DNA of 64,000 nt from assembly GCA_900547765.1 (NCBI GenBank), contig URIA01000002.1, positions 1 to 64,000 on the forward strand, read 5' to 3'. The notes beneath the pieces are model-generated. The model was not told where the DNA came from. It saw only the letters and a list, made by a program, of their open reading frames with translations, and made no database searches. The translations under genes and the position numbers were made by a program. This stretch comes from an uncultured Collinsella sp. GTDB taxonomy: Bacteria > Actinomycetota > Coriobacteriia > Coriobacteriales > Coriobacteriaceae. This document shows positions 54,799 to 63,539 of the stretch, piece by piece (the first letter of the stretch is position 1; every line of letters begins with the position of its first letter).

Positions 54799-55381
54799 CG
54801 GGCTCGACCGTCCAGGTGATCGTTGCAACCTGATCGCCTTCGCCGGTTACGCGGAAGATGTCGCGCGTGACGCGGGCGACGTTTCCGCTTGTCTTGAGCT
54901 TAATTTTGTCCTTGCCGCCGGCAATGCCCTGGTAGCTCATGTCGAAGGCTGCGTTCTTGGAAAGATCGAGGCCCGTCCCCTGCATTGCGGCGCTGGCGTT
55001 CTGGAGTGCGCCGTCGGGGCCGACCTTAAAGTCGATGGAGTTCTGCGCGGTTCCGGCCTTGGCGTCGGCAGCAATGGTCCAGGTGTTCATGGCGTCGATC
55101 TTCATGTTGGTGACATGGATGCCGTAGGCCGAATGATTGTCGATGGTGGTCGCGTCTTCTGAGGGGCCCTGAAGCGTGCCGTCGGCCTTGGCGACGAAGG
55201 GAATAACCGTCGGAACTTTGAACTCAACGTTGTCGATCTCGGTCCTGACCATTACTTTCGTGGTTCCAACGCGCCCGGCCGCCATAGCTGGCGTCGGGGC
55301 AGCGCCCATTGCGAGCGCGAGCGCGAGCCCTGCGCCCACGACGAGCGCTCTGGCTCCGTTCATGTTCCTGGTGATGTCCAT
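54782..55381 (-). CDS. secreted beta-rich surface protein
   Basis: A 199-residue protein with a signal peptide (GARALVVGAGLALALAMGAA...AMAA, cleavage about 35) and a beta-rich domain. The ending ATITWTVEPG resembles the WxL-domain end of Gram-positive surface proteins, and the region VIPFVAKADGTLQG ... TIDNHSAYGIHVTNMKI looks like the fold of those and related pilus-adhesion modules. AAAGGA precedes the ATG. It sits next to the small LAXTG protein and a membrane-anchored protein, suggesting a surface complex. Exact family uncertain. Confidence 0.65.
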   Translation of the reverse strand: MDITRNMNGARALVVGAGLALALAMGAAPTPAMAAGRVGTTKVMVRTEIDNVEFKVPTVIPFVAKADGTLQGPSEDATTIDNHSAYGIHVTNMKIDAMNTWTIAADAKAGTAQNSIDFKVGPDGALQNASAAMQGTGLDLSKNAAFDMSYQGIAGGKDKIKLKTSGNVARVTRDIFRVTGEGDQVATITWTVEPGAHTA

Positions 55382-55471
55382 GGTCGTTCCTTTCTATTCG
55401 CCGCGGGCCGTCCCCGCGATGATTGGACGAATGCTGGTGAATTGCGTGCGGTGCCGCGTCGGCCGGAAAAG

Positions 55472-55981
55472 CTAGTTCTCGGCTTGCTCAACCCGCACCT
55501 TGACACGTGTCGGATTGCCGTGGCTGTCGAGGGTCTTGGCATCGAGTGCCTGGATCTCGATGTACGCCTCGCCTTCTTTGATGTCGCCGGCGGGGCACGT
55601 CTCGATTGTCTTGCCGGTCTCGACCACACCGGATTCGTACATGGTCTCGTCGTTTTGGATGACGCGGAATCGCTGGGGAAATTTATTGTCTTGGACGTTT
55701 TGCACGTTGACGCGCAGCTTGCCGTCCTCCTGCAGCTGAGCGACCGGCGCGACCGAAATCGTCATCATGTTGTCGCGGACGATAGCGTCGAGCTCATCTT
55801 GGATTTCCTGACGCGTTTTGCCCTCGGCCGTCGTAACCGAAGCGCCCGCCTCGGGTACGGGCTGCGACTGCCAAGCGTATAGTCCTACGGCGACAAGGGC
55901 GCAGACGATGGCCAAACAGGCAACGATGAGCTTCTTGCGACGACCCAGGCCTACAAAGTGGGGTGGCCTCTTCGCGCTCAT
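55472..55981 (-). CDS. membrane-anchored extracellular protein
   Basis: A 169-residue protein with a basic N-terminus, one transmembrane segment (about 18-40) and an extracellular beta-rich domain (NMMTISVAPVAQLQEDGKLRVNVQNV...ETCPAGDIKEGEAYIEIQALDAK). Its start overlaps the stop of the small gene upstream (ATGA). It is likely part of the surface operon. Family not recognised. Confidence 0.65.
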   Translation of the reverse strand: MSAKRPPHFVGLGRRKKLIVACLAIVCALVAVGLYAWQSQPVPEAGASVTTAEGKTRQEIQDELDAIVRDNMMTISVAPVAQLQEDGKLRVNVQNVQDNKFPQRFRVIQNDETMYESGVVETGKTIETCPAGDIKEGEAYIEIQALDAKTLDSHGNPTRVKVRVEQAEN

Positions 55982-56274
55982 GCGGCATCCTTGGCGGTAT
56001 AGATGCGCGCAAAGGTGGACGGGTCCGCTCCAAAGAGCATGTGAAGCATCAGGCGGCGCGAGTAAGCAAGCTCGTCGAAGTCGGGAGGGAGCTCGATGTC
56101 GTGGATATGCGCGATGTGGTGGGCGAGCGCCGAGAACGACTCGGGGTCGCAGATCGCATCGGTGGTAACGTGGTAGACCGTCGTATCGGGGAATGCCTCT
56201 TCGTCGAAAGGCAGGAGATGGGGATCGTCGTCGACTTCGATGGCGATGCCGTACTGGGGCCAGTAATATGCCAT
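55978..56274 (-). CDS. 98-aa hypothetical protein
   Basis: A 98-residue protein (MAYYWPQYGIAIEVDDDPH...) chosen at 56274 for its AGGGAGG ribosome site; a longer reading to 56355 lacks support. It is acidic and His-rich (HHIAHIHD near 62-70) with no signal peptide, so probably cytoplasmic. It opens the surface operon and its stop overlaps the next start. Function unknown. Confidence 0.65.
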   Translation of the reverse strand: MAYYWPQYGIAIEVDDDPHLLPFDEEAFPDTTVYHVTTDAICDPESFSALAHHIAHIHDIELPPDFDELAYSRRLMLHMLFGADPSTFARIYTAKDAA

Positions 56275-56348
56275 GGGAACCTCCCTGCTTCTTGGGCCAA
56301 AACTTCTATCGGTTTTGGCTGTCGATGCCGACCGTATCAGTCGCAACT

Positions 56349-56366
56349 TGACCAATTTCTGACCAA
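56349..56366. promoter_or_regulatory. TTGGTCA direct repeat upstream of the surface operon
   Basis: TGACCAA at 56349-56355 and 56360-56366 is repeated with 11-base spacing, a helical-turn spacing typical of response-regulator binding. It lies about 75 bases before the 98-aa gene (minus strand). The rest of 56275-56620 shows only A/T-rich patches and no gene. Confidence 0.4.
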
Positions 56367-56620
56367 ATGCTTGACGGATTGGCGTCTCAGCAGGTAAAAG
56401 GCGGCAAAAATTACTTCAACTTTTTTCGGGCGACAATCGAGCGATCGGCGACGGCGGGGCCATATGTGTCAAAAGCATCGTCTGCCGAGGAAACCTTGCC
56501 GCTCGCCGAATTGCACGAACGTAAAAATCGCCAATTATGGAGACGGTCTCGAACACGTCGACGAAACGATGCGGTAACATCTCCCTGCAAACACTGTAGT
56601 TAGCTAAAGGGGGAGTTCGC

Positions 56621-58222
56621 GTGTCTGCAACCATCAAACCCTTCACCGACGAGTTCGAAGAGTATGGCCGCGATGAGTCTCGCACGTCGGGCGAGGCCTC
56701 GAGCATCTCGTTTCCGACAACGGAAGACGAGGTCCGTGCCATTTTGGAAAAGCTCCATGCCGAGCGTGTCCCGGTAACGGTTCAGGGCGCCCGAACCGGC
56801 CTTGCCGCCGGTGCCGTGCCCCACGGCGGGCATATCCTCAATACTTCCCGTATGAATCGCTACTTGGGCCTTCGCCGCGATGAACAAGGTCGCTTTCTAC
56901 TGCGCGTGGAGCCGGGTGTTGTGCTTTCTGAGCTGCGCAAGCAGCTGGGCAAGAAGGTGCTGCCGACTGCTGGTTGGGACCAGGCATCGCTTGAGGCCTA
57001 CGAGGAGTTCCAAGAGGCCCCCGAGCAGTTCTTTCCCACCGATCCCACCGAGACGTTTGCCTGTCTGGGCGGCATGGCGGCATGTAACGCCTCTGGTGCC
57101 CGCAGCTACGCCTACGGCTCCTTGCGCCCACATATCACGGGACTCCACGTCGCGCTGGCTGATGGCGATTTGCTTGAGCTTCAGCGCGGCGAGGCTTTTG
57201 CCCAGGGCCGCCACCTGTCGCTCGTGACGGCAGCGGGCCGTACGCTCGAGCTCGATCTTCCCGGCTATACCATGCCCAAGACAAAAAATGCCTCAGGCTA
57301 TTTCGTTGCGGACGAAATGGACGCCATCGACCTCTTTATCGGTGCGTGCGGCACACTCGGCGTCATTACCGAGCTCGAGATCGCCCTGCAGGCGGCGCCT
57401 GCGGTCGTTTGGGGTGTGAGCTGCTTTTTCGATAGCGAAGACAAGGCCGTGTCCTTTACCGATTCCGTGCGTCCCGTCCTGTCCCATGCGGCTGCCATCG
57501 AGTACTTCGACGCTGGCGCCCTGGATATTCTACGTCGCCAGCGCGAGCAGTCGACGGCGTTTGCCTCGCTGCCGGCGCTCGACAAAGACGCCAAGGTCTG
57601 TGTCTACGTGGAGCTCGACTGCGATGACGAGGCCCAGGCGACCGAGGAACTGTACCACCTGGGATGGGTGCTGGAGCTTGCGGGCGGCCGCGACGATGCG
57701 ACATGGGTCGCGCGCACCGAGGTCGATCGCGAGTGCCAGCGATTCTTCCGCCACGCGGTGCCCGAGAGCGTCAACATGCTTATCGACGAGCGTCGCCGCA
57801 CCGACCCCACCATCACCAAGCTGGGCTCGGACATGTCGGTGCCCAATGCACGCCTTGCCGATGTCGTGGCCCTCTATCGCCGCACACTGGCCGAAAGCGG
57901 GCTTGAATCTGCTGCCTGGGGGCACATCGGTAACAACCATCTGCATGTGAACATCCTGCCGCGCGATGCGCAAGACTACCGTCGCGGTGGCGAGCTGTTT
58001 GCCCAGTGGGCTGCCGAGGTAACGGCTATGGGCGGCGCCGTCTCCGCCGAACACGGCGTCGGCAAGATCAAGGCTGGCTTCTTGGAGACGATGTACGGCC
58101 ACGAGGCCATGGTCGAGTCGGCGCAGCTCAAGCTCCAGCTCGATCCTGCCGGCCAGCTGGGTCGCGGCAACCTGTTTGCGGAGAAGCTCTTGGATGAACT
58201 CGTCCAGAAAGGGGGCGCGTGA
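56621..58222 (+). CDS. FAD-linked lactate/glycolate oxidase (LctD-like)
   Basis: A 533-residue flavoprotein of the GlcD/D-lactate dehydrogenase family. The FAD-binding domain (about 25-250) has PVTVQGARTGLAAGAVPHGG and ACGTLGVITELEIAL; the C-terminal cap has WGHIGNNHLHVN and a final GGAVSAEHGVGKIKAGF. It is the enzyme of an electron-bifurcating lactate dehydrogenase in which the adjacent EtfB/EtfA pair delivers or takes electrons, as in Acetobacterium LctBCD. The GTG start has AAAGGGGGA upstream. The substrate could also be another 2-hydroxy acid. Confidence 0.85.
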   Translation: MSATIKPFTDEFEEYGRDESRTSGEASSISFPTTEDEVRAILEKLHAERVPVTVQGARTGLAAGAVPHGGHILNTSRMNRYLGLRRDEQGRFLLRVEPGVVLSELRKQLGKKVLPTAGWDQASLEAYEEFQEAPEQFFPTDPTETFACLGGMAACNASGARSYAYGSLRPHITGLHVALADGDLLELQRGEAFAQGRHLSLVTAAGRTLELDLPGYTMPKTKNASGYFVADEMDAIDLFIGACGTLGVITELEIALQAAPAVVWGVSCFFDSEDKAVSFTDSVRPVLSHAAAIEYFDAGALDILRRQREQSTAFASLPALDKDAKVCVYVELDCDDEAQATEELYHLGWVLELAGGRDDATWVARTEVDRECQRFFRHAVPESVNMLIDERRRTDPTITKLGSDMSVPNARLADVVALYRRTLAESGLESAAWGHIGNNHLHVNILPRDAQDYRRGGELFAQWAAEVTAMGGAVSAEHGVGKIKAGFLETMYGHEAMVESAQLKLQLDPAGQLGRGNLFAEKLLDELVQKGGA

Positions 58223-58224
58223 AT

Positions 58225-59040
58225 ATGAGTGATTTCCATATGGTGGTGTGCGTTAAGGCCGTGCCGGGCAGCACCGAGGTCAAGATGGACCCCAAGACCA
58301 ATACCATCGTGCGTGATGGCAAGCAGGCGGTCATTAACCCGTTCGATGCGAGCGCTCTGGAATGCGCGCTGGCGCTGAAGGACGACTTTATCGGCTTTGG
58401 CATGGACGTGCGCGTGACGGTGGTGTCGATGGGCATCCCCGCGACCGAGTCGCTGCTGCGCGACTGCATCGCTCGAGGCGCCGACGACGCGCTGCTGCTG
58501 ACCGATCGCGCCTTTGCAGGTGCCGATACCCTGGCAACCACCTATGCCCTCAAGTGCGGCATCGAGGCGCTCGACGAGGACTTCGACCTGCTCATCTGCG
58601 GCAAGATGGCGGTGGATGGCGATACGGCCCAGATTGGCCCCGAGCTTGCCGGTGCTTTTGAGATTCCCTGTGTGACCGACGTGAGCTGCGTGCAAAGCGC
58701 GGGCTTTACGACCTGTGGTTCACTGGCGCTTGTTCACGGCTGCGATGCCGGCGAGGAGACGGTGTGTCTTGAGATGCCGTGCGTGATGACGACTGCCAAG
58801 GAGATTGGCCAGTTGCGTATGCCGAGTATTGCCGGTATTCGCGCGGCGGAGGAGGCGGACGTGCGCGTGGTCAGTGCCGCCGACGTGAACGCCGACCCCG
58901 CGCGTTGCGGTCTTGCCGGGTCGCCGACACAGGTCGTGCGCTCGTTTGTGCCCGACCGTGACCAAACGTGCGAGGACGTTGACGGAACGGCGTCCGAGCA
59001 GGCGGCAAAACTTGCCAAGATTATCGAGGGGATGGCATAG
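58225..59040 (+). CDS. etfB: electron transfer flavoprotein, beta subunit
   Basis: A 271-residue EtfB with typical motifs VVCVKAVPGS, INPFDASALE, SMGIPATE and GADDALLLTD...GADTLATTYAL, and AVDGDTAQIGPELA. The GTG of the previous gene's stop overlap (58219) and ATG 58225 are both possible; 58225 has AAAGGGGG ten bases upstream. It binds flavin with EtfA and accepts or donates electrons for the LctD-type dehydrogenase. Confidence 0.92.
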   Translation: MSDFHMVVCVKAVPGSTEVKMDPKTNTIVRDGKQAVINPFDASALECALALKDDFIGFGMDVRVTVVSMGIPATESLLRDCIARGADDALLLTDRAFAGADTLATTYALKCGIEALDEDFDLLICGKMAVDGDTAQIGPELAGAFEIPCVTDVSCVQSAGFTTCGSLALVHGCDAGEETVCLEMPCVMTTAKEIGQLRMPSIAGIRAAEEADVRVVSAADVNADPARCGLAGSPTQVVRSFVPDRDQTCEDVDGTASEQAAKLAKIIEGMA

Positions 59041-60246
59041 ATGAGCGGACTGATTATCGATAGCGAAGCCTGTATCGGCTGCGGTCGCTGCGTTCGCGCC
59101 TGTGCCTCGGGCGGCATCGTAGTGGAAGGCGAGCGACCCAGCCGATGCGCCCGCGTAACCGACGGCTGCATCCTATGCGGTGGGTGCGTCGACGCCTGCC
59201 CTGTCAACGCTATCTCGATCGAGCGTGACGAGGCCGCTGGTGCGGTTGACCTCGATGCGTATCGAGACATTTGGGTATTCGTGCAGACCGACGAGCACGA
59301 TACGGTGACTCCCGTTGCCTATGAGCTTATGGGCAAGGGCCGCGAGCTTGCCGATGCGCGCGGCTGCCGTCTGGTGGCACTGGTCGGTATGGGTCCCGAG
59401 GGTTCTCTCGGCGACCTGGAGCATCTGGTTTGCGCGGGCGCCGACGAAGTCCTGGCCTGTCGCGACGAGCGCCTGCGCCAAAACGATGCGGAGGTCTACG
59501 CCCGCTTGATCTGCGATTTGGTAGCCGAATGCAAACCCGAGGCCATCCTATACGGTGCGACCGCCTTTGGCCGCGAACTGGCACCCGGCGTTGCCGTGCG
59601 CTTGCAGACGGGCCTTACGGCTGACTGCACCGTACTTTCGATGGATACGGAGACGGGACTGCTGCAACAGACGCGTCCGGCGTTTGGCGGCAACCTAATG
59701 GCCACCATCGTCTGCCCCAATCATCGTCCCCAGATGGCAACGGTTCGTCCCGGCATCTTTAAGGCGCCCGACTTTGACTACAACCGCTCTGGCACGATCA
59801 CCCAGATATCGCTTGCGGATGATGCTAAGGCCCGTGTCGAGATCTCGATTCCCGCCGAGGAGTGGGGGCGGCAGGCTTCGATCGCCGATGCCGAGCGCCT
59901 GGTCGTGGTGGGTCGCGGCATTGGTTCCAAGAAAAACCTGCCGCTGATGCGAAGGCTCGCCGAGGCTCTGGGAGCCGAGCTTGGTTGCACGCGACCTGTC
60001 GTGGAGGCCGGCTGGTTGGAGTATCGCCATCAGATTGGCCAGACCGGCGTATCGGTTTCGCCCAAGCTTCTCGTGAGTATCGGTGTTTCGGGCGCCATCC
60101 AGCATCTTGCCGGCATCGGTGGGGCGGAGTGCATTATCGCCATCAATGAGGACCCGGATGCCCCCATTTTCGGCGCTGCCCAGTACAAGGTTGTTGGGGA
60201 CGCCGTCGAGGTCGTCGAGGAGCTGCTGGCCCAGCTTGAGCGCTAG
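59041..60246 (+). CDS. etfA: electron transfer flavoprotein, alpha subunit with N-terminal ferredoxin domain
   Basis: A 401-residue EtfA. The first 60 residues are an added ferredoxin module, with C11, C14, C17, C21 (CIGCGRCVRAC) and C43, C46, C49, C53 (CILCGGCVDAC), i.e. up to two [4Fe-4S] clusters. The EtfA core follows with the C-terminal FAD motif ETAxxV-type region (VVGRGIGSKKN, QIGQTGVSVSPKLLVSIGVSGAIQHLAG). The ferredoxin fusion is typical of bifurcating Etf complexes with a lactate-type dehydrogenase. Its stop overlaps that of the convergent HD gene by three bases. Confidence 0.93.
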   Translation: MSGLIIDSEACIGCGRCVRACASGGIVVEGERPSRCARVTDGCILCGGCVDACPVNAISIERDEAAGAVDLDAYRDIWVFVQTDEHDTVTPVAYELMGKGRELADARGCRLVALVGMGPEGSLGDLEHLVCAGADEVLACRDERLRQNDAEVYARLICDLVAECKPEAILYGATAFGRELAPGVAVRLQTGLTADCTVLSMDTETGLLQQTRPAFGGNLMATIVCPNHRPQMATVRPGIFKAPDFDYNRSGTITQISLADDAKARVEISIPAEEWGRQASIADAERLVVVGRGIGSKKNLPLMRRLAEALGAELGCTRPVVEAGWLEYRHQIGQTGVSVSPKLLVSIGVSGAIQHLAGIGGAECIIAINEDPDAPIFGAAQYKVVGDAVEVVEELLAQLER

Positions 60247-61055
60247 GCGCGCGCCAGCCAGTCGCGCATCTCGTCCTTTAGGCGGCTCCAGGTTGCCTGC
60301 GTGGCGGGGTCGGTAAAGGGCTGTGTAATGCCAAAGGGCGCGTCGAGCAGGCGGTGGATATCACCCTGTTCGCGCGCCAGCGCACGGCTTGCCGGATAGA
60401 CGAGCTCAAACATAAAGCAGATAAGCCCCACCAAGAAGTCGGCGGGCTCATCGCGCTCATCGCGTGCGACGCAGCGGTGCTCGTCAAAGGCGGCAAGTGT
60501 CGGCGACGAGAAACGGCTGCCGAGAAACGTCTTCTCGTCCACCTTGAGGATAGTGTCGACGGTGCTGTCGGCGATGGTGCGCATAATGTCGATCTTGTCA
60601 CCATCGCGCACGATATCGCAGAAGCACCGTGTACGCTCGTCGAGTTGTGCCGGCAGGCGAAAGTCGCTGTGATAGGCGATGCTCGCTCGGATGAGCTCGT
60701 CATGCGCACCGGTTTCGATAAAGTCACGGATGTTTGTCGTGGCGGGTGCATCGGCGGGATTCTCGCCAAAGAGGACCTCGATGCCCAGCGCCGCATGGCT
60801 CATGCTCTCGGCGTCCTTAAAGGTGTCCCAGCGTCGTAGCTGCTCAAAGCGGCCCATATCGTGTAGCAGGCCGCAAAGCCATGCCAGGTCAATATCTTCT
60901 GACGACCAGCCCTGCTCGCGCGCTACGGCATCGCATGCCTCGGCAACGTGGTACGTATGCTCGATTTTGAGCGCGATGCGTGGGTTGGTGGCGTCGTAGG
61001 CATCGGTGTAGCTTTTGAAGGCCGCGCGCGCCCGGTCTCGATCGATAGCTGTCAT
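60243..61055 (-). CDS. HD-domain phosphohydrolase
   Basis: A 270-residue metal-dependent phosphohydrolase. HD motif: H34 (KIEHTYHVAEAC), CGLLHDMGRFEQ (HD), and a distal D in IVRDGDKIDIMR, fit the HD superfamily, with a C-terminal helical domain. AGGAAG lies six bases upstream of the ATG. It may cleave a nucleotide or phosphate ester; no partner gene is obvious. Confidence 0.88.
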   Translation of the reverse strand: MTAIDRDRARAAFKSYTDAYDATNPRIALKIEHTYHVAEACDAVAREQGWSSEDIDLAWLCGLLHDMGRFEQLRRWDTFKDAESMSHAALGIEVLFGENPADAPATTNIRDFIETGAHDELIRASIAYHSDFRLPAQLDERTRCFCDIVRDGDKIDIMRTIADSTVDTILKVDEKTFLGSRFSSPTLAAFDEHRCVARDERDEPADFLVGLICFMFELVYPASRALAREQGDIHRLLDAPFGITQPFTDPATQATWSRLKDEMRDWLARA

Positions 61056-61181
61056 AATGACTTCCTAAAAAGTTGTGTCTTTCGATCCGGTGGCAATTGT
61101 AGGTGAACTCGGTTGCTGTCGGATGATGATTCTGCCGTGTCGCTACATGCGGTTCGGAGACCTTGTCAGGATGAGAAGCGT

Positions 61182-61874
61182 ATGGTGCTCAAAATCGTTA
61201 GAACCGTCTGGCCGGTGATGCTTACCTATGTTGCAATAGGCGCGCCGTGCGGAATGATCATGGGGCAGACGGGAATGGAGCCCTGGATGGTCTTTGCTCT
61301 AAGCAGTACGTTTGTGACGGGCAGCGGCCAGTTTATGATCTGCAACCTGTGGCTGGCGGGTGTGCCTGCAGCATCGATCGTCGCGAGCGTTGCCGCCATC
61401 TCCTCGCGTTTTGCGCTTTACTCGGCATCGATCGCACCGCATCTGAGGGGTGCCTCGAAGCGTCAGACGCTGGCTGTTGCCGCGACACTTACCGAGGAAG
61501 CATATGGCATCTCGCTTGCCAAGTTGGTTGAAGGGGAGGATTGGGGCCCGCGCGAGTCCTTTGTGCTCAACGTGATCCTCATCGCAACATGGGGCGTTTC
61601 GTGTACGATGGGCGCCATCGTCGGCGCCGTTGTCGATGTTCCCACCGCCATTGCAGCCTTTGTCTGCACCTCGCTCTTTATCTGCCTGCTCTTTTCGCAG
61701 CGGCTGTCGCGCGGCAACGTTGTCGCAGCGGTTTCGGGCGCGGTGTCCGTCGCCGTATGCAAGTTCTTGGGCCTCGCGAATATTGCCGTGCCGGCAAGCG
61801 TCGTGGTCGGCATTGCCATTGCGCTGGCGTGCGATGCTGTATTTGACGGAAGAGGTGCCCGCGATGCCCGTTAA
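61182..61874 (+). CDS. azlC: AzlC-family branched-chain amino acid exporter subunit
   Basis: A 230-residue membrane protein with about five to seven hydrophobic segments and the AzlC features GAPCGMIMGQTG, STFVTGSGQFMICNLWLAG and ISSRFALYSASIAPHL. With AzlD it exports branched-chain amino acids. Start ATG 61182 is chosen by homology; an upstream ATG at 61113 lacks a ribosome site. Overlaps azlD by 11 bases. Confidence 0.9.
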   Translation: MVLKIVRTVWPVMLTYVAIGAPCGMIMGQTGMEPWMVFALSSTFVTGSGQFMICNLWLAGVPAASIVASVAAISSRFALYSASIAPHLRGASKRQTLAVAATLTEEAYGISLAKLVEGEDWGPRESFVLNVILIATWGVSCTMGAIVGAVVDVPTAIAAFVCTSLFICLLFSQRLSRGNVVAAVSGAVSVAVCKFLGLANIAVPASVVVGIAIALACDAVFDGRGARDAR

Positions 61875-62187
61875 CGAGTTCTTGGTTCTGTGGCTGTCGT
61901 CGTGGGCTGCTATCGCGTTCTTTCGCATCGCGCCGGCGTTCGCCTTGCGCGGGCGGACCCTGTCGCCCCGCATTACCGAGGCCCTAGGCTATATCCCGCC
62001 CGCTGCCTTTGCCGCGCTGGTCGCCAACGACTTGGTGAACCCCGGCGCGTTCGACGCGGGACTCTGGCCTGCCTTGGTTCCCTGGATTGCGGCCGCCGGC
62101 GTCGTGGCGGTGGCAATCAAGACAAAGTCGATGTTGTGGTGCTGCGTTTCGGGCATCGTGTTCTATATCGTTTTGAGCCTCGTATAG
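61864..62187 (+). CDS. azlD: AzlD-family branched-chain amino acid exporter subunit
   Basis: A 107-residue protein with four hydrophobic segments (LVLWLSSWAAIAFF, YIPPAAFAALVAN, VPWIAAAGVVAVAI, WCCVSGIVFYIVLSLV), the usual AzlD size. It partners AzlC, whose stop lies inside this gene. GAGG lies upstream of the ATG. Confidence 0.88.
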   Translation: MPVNEFLVLWLSSWAAIAFFRIAPAFALRGRTLSPRITEALGYIPPAAFAALVANDLVNPGAFDAGLWPALVPWIAAAGVVAVAIKTKSMLWCCVSGIVFYIVLSLV

Positions 62188-62328
62188 GAGCAGGACGCGT
62201 TATCGTCCCGGCCTATCGAATCGAATTTCTCACCGAGGCGGTCTGCTTCTTCTGGTACCATGGTCAAACTTTACTGTAGCAAAGCGTGACGTGGGCTTTT
62301 GTTCTGCGTCAGCGGAAATGGGGGTTTC

Positions 62329-63351
62329 ATGGCACAGGAAGCGACCGCCAACGAGCAAAAGAAATTCAAGGTACCGCGCATCCCGGGCGACATCATGATC
62401 TATCCGATGATCGTCGGCCTTTTGCTCAATACCTTCTGCCCGCAGGTCTTTGAGGTCGGCGGCTTCTTTACGGCTGCCTGCCGCGGCGGCTCCAACACCA
62501 TCGTTGCCGCGATCTTGCTGTTTGTGGGCGCCGGCATCAGCTTTAAGTCCACGCCGGGCGCCATCAAGACCGGCATCGTCGTGCTGATTCCTAAGCTTGT
62601 AGTGGCAGCCGCGCTGGGTCTGGGCGTCGCGTACTTCTTTAACGATAACTTTTTAGGCCTGAGCTCGGTTTCCATCATCGGCGGCATTACGTTTTGCAAC
62701 ATGGCGCTCTATACGGGTATCATGGGCGAGTTCGGCGATGAGTCCGAGCAGGGCGCTGTCGGTATCCTGTTCTTTACGGCCGGCCCCGCCGTCACGATGA
62801 TCATCCTTGGTGTTTCGGGTCTCGCCAACATCCCCGTCGGCACCATCATCGGATCCATCCTGCCGCTTGTTATCGGCATGGTCCTGGGCAACTTGTTCCC
62901 GTTTATCAAGAACCTGCTGGTTCCCGGCGCCAATCCCGCGATCGCTGTAATTGGTTTTCAGCTCGGTGCGTCCATGAGCCTTTCGAGCTTCATCGCCGGT
63001 GGCATTTCGGGCATCCTGCTGGGCCTCATCACGCTCTTTATCGTCGGTCCCATTACCTTTGCCTTCGAGCGCCTGTGTGGCGGCAATGGTAAGGCGGCTG
63101 TGGCATGTTCCACCATTGCCGGCACGGCCATGACCACGCCGGTCGCCCTCGCCGAGGTCGCTCCGCGCTATGCCGAGCTTGCGCCCACCGCGTATGCGCA
63201 GATCGCCACTGCCGTCATCATCACGGCAATCATGGCCCCGATTCTGACCGGCTGGGTCGATAAGAAGTTCTGCCAGAGCAAGGAAGACCTGTCGCCTGCC
63301 GGTGTCGAGGCCATCGAAGAGGCTGTCGCGACCGACATCGATGGCGAGTAG
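62329..63351 (+). CDS. kdgT: 2-keto-3-deoxygluconate permease
   Basis: A 340-residue transporter of the KdgT family with about ten membrane segments (RIPGDIMIYPMIVGLLLNTFCPQ, GAGISFKSTPGAIKTG, GGITFCNMALYTGIMGEFGDESEQG, GTAMTTPVALAEVAPRYAELAP). It imports keto-deoxygluconate from pectin or alginate breakdown with protons. ATG 62329 follows ATGGGGG. No KDG kinase or aldolase is in the window. Confidence 0.93.
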   Translation: MAQEATANEQKKFKVPRIPGDIMIYPMIVGLLLNTFCPQVFEVGGFFTAACRGGSNTIVAAILLFVGAGISFKSTPGAIKTGIVVLIPKLVVAAALGLGVAYFFNDNFLGLSSVSIIGGITFCNMALYTGIMGEFGDESEQGAVGILFFTAGPAVTMIILGVSGLANIPVGTIIGSILPLVIGMVLGNLFPFIKNLLVPGANPAIAVIGFQLGASMSLSSFIAGGISGILLGLITLFIVGPITFAFERLCGGNGKAAVACSTIAGTAMTTPVALAEVAPRYAELAPTAYAQIATAVIITAIMAPILTGWVDKKFCQSKEDLSPAGVEAIEEAVATDIDGE

Positions 63352-63398
63352 CAATCGATACCCATCAATGATTCCGGCATGCAACTCGCGCCGTTTGA

Positions 63399-63438
63399 AC
63401 GCCCGAACGAGAGCTGTCTTGCAGTGACGTTCGGGCGC
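63399..63438 (+). terminator. terminator after kdgT
   Basis: Stem ACGCCCGAACG (63399-63409) pairs with CGTTCGGGCGC (63428-63438) with one unpaired end. A T-rich tail (TCTGCTATTATT) follows. Confidence 0.65.
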
Positions 63439-63539
63439 TCTGCTATTATTCCCCTTACCCCTGCGGAGTAGGGGGTGTTTGTTGCCCAGATTCGAATTGG
63501 GCGATTTTGGCCACTTGGATATAGAGGGGATGGAGCCTG

